Shown piece after piece: positions 62,971 to 64,000 of a stretch of DNA of 64,000 nucleotides. This DNA comes from Bradyrhizobium cajani. Lineage in GTDB: Bacteria; Pseudomonadota; Alphaproteobacteria; Rhizobiales; Xanthobacteraceae. Below the pieces are notes generated by a model that was given only the letters and a program-made list of their open reading frames with translations, ran no database searches and was not told the DNA's origin. Position numbers and translations under genes: made by a program. How positions within the stretch are numbered: the stretch's first letter is position 1; each line of letters opens with the position of its first letter. The DNA lies in NCBI RefSeq assembly GCF_009759665.1, contig NZ_WQNE01000003.1, forward strand, positions 248,001 to 312,000, read 5' to 3'.

Positions 62971-64000
62971 ATGAGCCCTCCCTCGCAGATCTACGCGAAG
63001 ATCACCGGCCCCATCGTCATGGTCGGCTTCGGCTCCATCGGCAAAGGCACGTTGCCGATGATCGAGCGGCATCTCGATTACGACAAGTCGCGCATCACCG
63101 TGATCGACCCCAAGGACGAGGGCCGCAAGGCGCATTGCGAGAAGCACAATGTACGCTTCATCCAGAAGGGCGTGACCAAGGACAATTATCGCGAGCTGCT
63201 GACCCCGCTGCTGACCGAAGGCGGCGGCCAGGGCTTTTGCGTCAATCTCTCGGTCGATACCGGCTCCACCGACATCATGGAGCTCTGCAACGAGCTCGGC
63301 GCTCTCTATATCGACACCGTCAACGAGCCTTGGCTCGGCTTCTATTTCGATTCGTCGAAGGGCCCTGAAGCGCGCTCCAACTACGCCCTGCGCGAAGCGA
63401 CGCTGGCCGCCAAGAGGGCGCGTCCCGCCGGCTCGACGACGGCCGTCTCCTGCTGTGGCGCCAATCCCGGCATGGTCTCATTTTTCGTCAAACAGGCGCT
63501 CCTCAATGTCGCCGCCGATCTGAAGCTCAATGCCCCCAAGCCGAAGACCAAGGCCGAATGGGCGGATTTGATGCGGCAGGCTGGCATCAAGGGCATCCAC
63601 ATCGCCGAACGCGACACCCAGCGCTCCAAGTCGCCGAAAGAGCCTGATGTCTTCGTCAACACCTGGTCGGTGGAAGGTTTCCTGTCGGAAGGCATGCAGC
63701 CGTCCGAACTCGGTTGGGGCACCCACGAAAAATGGATGCCCGAGAATGCACATACCCACGAAGCCGGCTGCGGCGCCGCCATCTATCTGATGCAGCCCGG
63801 CGCCAACACGCGCGTGCGCACCTGGTGCCCGACCCGCGGGGCGCAATATGGCTTCCTCGTCACCCACAACGAGTCGATCTCGATCTCCGATTATTTCACG
63901 GTGCGCGACGCATCGGGCACGGCGATCTATCGGCCGACCTGCCATTATGCCTATCATCCGGCCGACGACGCCGTGCTGTCGCTGCATGAAATGTTCGGCC
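62971..64000 (+). CDS. hss: Homospermidine synthase, 3' end outside window
   Basis: The first 343 residues are present and the frame is open to the edge (the family has about 475). The enzyme joins two putrescines, releasing ammonia, to give homospermidine with NAD+. Marks are the Rossmann loop VMVGFGSIGKGTLPMIERH, VNLSVDTGSTDIMELC, YIDTVNEPWLGFY and GANPGMVSFFVKQAL. ATG 62971 follows CCGGAGAAACC. It completes the path from ornithine through putrescine in this locus. Confidence 0.93.
   Translation, partial: MSPPSQIYAKITGPIVMVGFGSIGKGTLPMIERHLDYDKSRITVIDPKDEGRKAHCEKHNVRFIQKGVTKDNYRELLTPLLTEGGGQGFCVNLSVDTGSTDIMELCNELGALYIDTVNEPWLGFYFDSSKGPEARSNYALREATLAAKRARPAGSTTAVSCCGANPGMVSFFVKQALLNVAADLKLNAPKPKTKAEWADLMRQAGIKGIHIAERDTQRSKSPKEPDVFVNTWSVEGFLSEGMQPSELGWGTHEKWMPENAHTHEAGCGAAIYLMQPGANTRVRTWCPTRGAQYGFLVTHNESISISDYFTVRDASGTAIYRPTCHYAYHPADDAVLSLHEMFG

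Overview
The window is a gene-dense, high-GC segment of an alphaproteobacterial chromosome. It most resembles Bradyrhizobium or a close relative (inference). Supporting traits are a ROSE-type RNA thermometer with an RpoH promoter before an Hsp20 gene, a long speF-type leader before ornithine decarboxylase, homospermidine synthase, cpdR, TPR-fused class III cyclases, and many families of imperfect palindromic repeats between genes. I see no phage genes, transposase, CRISPR array or rRNA. One tRNA (Val-GAC) is present. The first gene (SDR) and the last gene (homospermidine synthase) run off the window.

Layout. 0-3 kb: SDR fragment, then a PspA/YiaA-type envelope operon divergent from a TetR regulator, with three copies of one operator between them. 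3-9 kb: dihydropyrimidinase, a Tat-exported oligopeptide-type binding protein, a membrane-anchored GH3 enzyme. 7.7-11.5 kb: DUF4173 membrane protein with an OmpR-type regulator and sensor kinase. 11.5-18.9 kb: a tandem DUF3606 protein, a hydrolase-fold protein lacking its catalytic residues, an amino-acid-type binding protein flanked by two related repeats, a cyclase carrying a c-type haem motif, an enolase-superfamily enzyme and a Nudix gene with an apparent frameshift.

18.9-23.6 kb is an oxygen-independent ubiquinone block: ubiT-ubiU-ubiV divergent from ubiD-ubiX, with a FixK/FNR-like box between. 23.6-29.3 kb: tRNA-Val, cpdR, N-formylglutamate amidohydrolase, a suhB/mmgR-like small RNA beside the inositol-monophosphatase-family gene, a Bug-type binding protein and a dienelactone hydrolase. 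29.3-36.8 kb: LysR/TauE pair, LysE exporter, cyclase-TPR protein, and a 923-residue protein joining a possible haem-thiolate peroxygenase-like domain to a RoxA-like dihaem cytochrome. 37-46.7 kb: hydrolase, Hsp20 with thermometer, a Pro/Ala-rich secreted protein, gltB-gltD. 46.8-59.8 kb: beta-barrel porin divergent from kpsF/kdsD, a CMD protein divergent from its HxlR regulator with two operators, NfeD/SPFH pair, hemH overlapping a binding-protein gene, MAPEG protein, and the overlapping chain M3 peptidase-DUF1007-NicO. 59.9-64 kb: a polyamine locus (leader, ornithine decarboxylase, GNAT, RidA, homospermidine synthase).

Most of the window is core and accessory metabolism. The least ordinary items are the dihaem fusion protein, the haem-cyclase, the ubiquinone block with its box, and the RNA regulators (sRNA, ROSE, speF leader). 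Functions are assigned by reading motifs; no database search was run.
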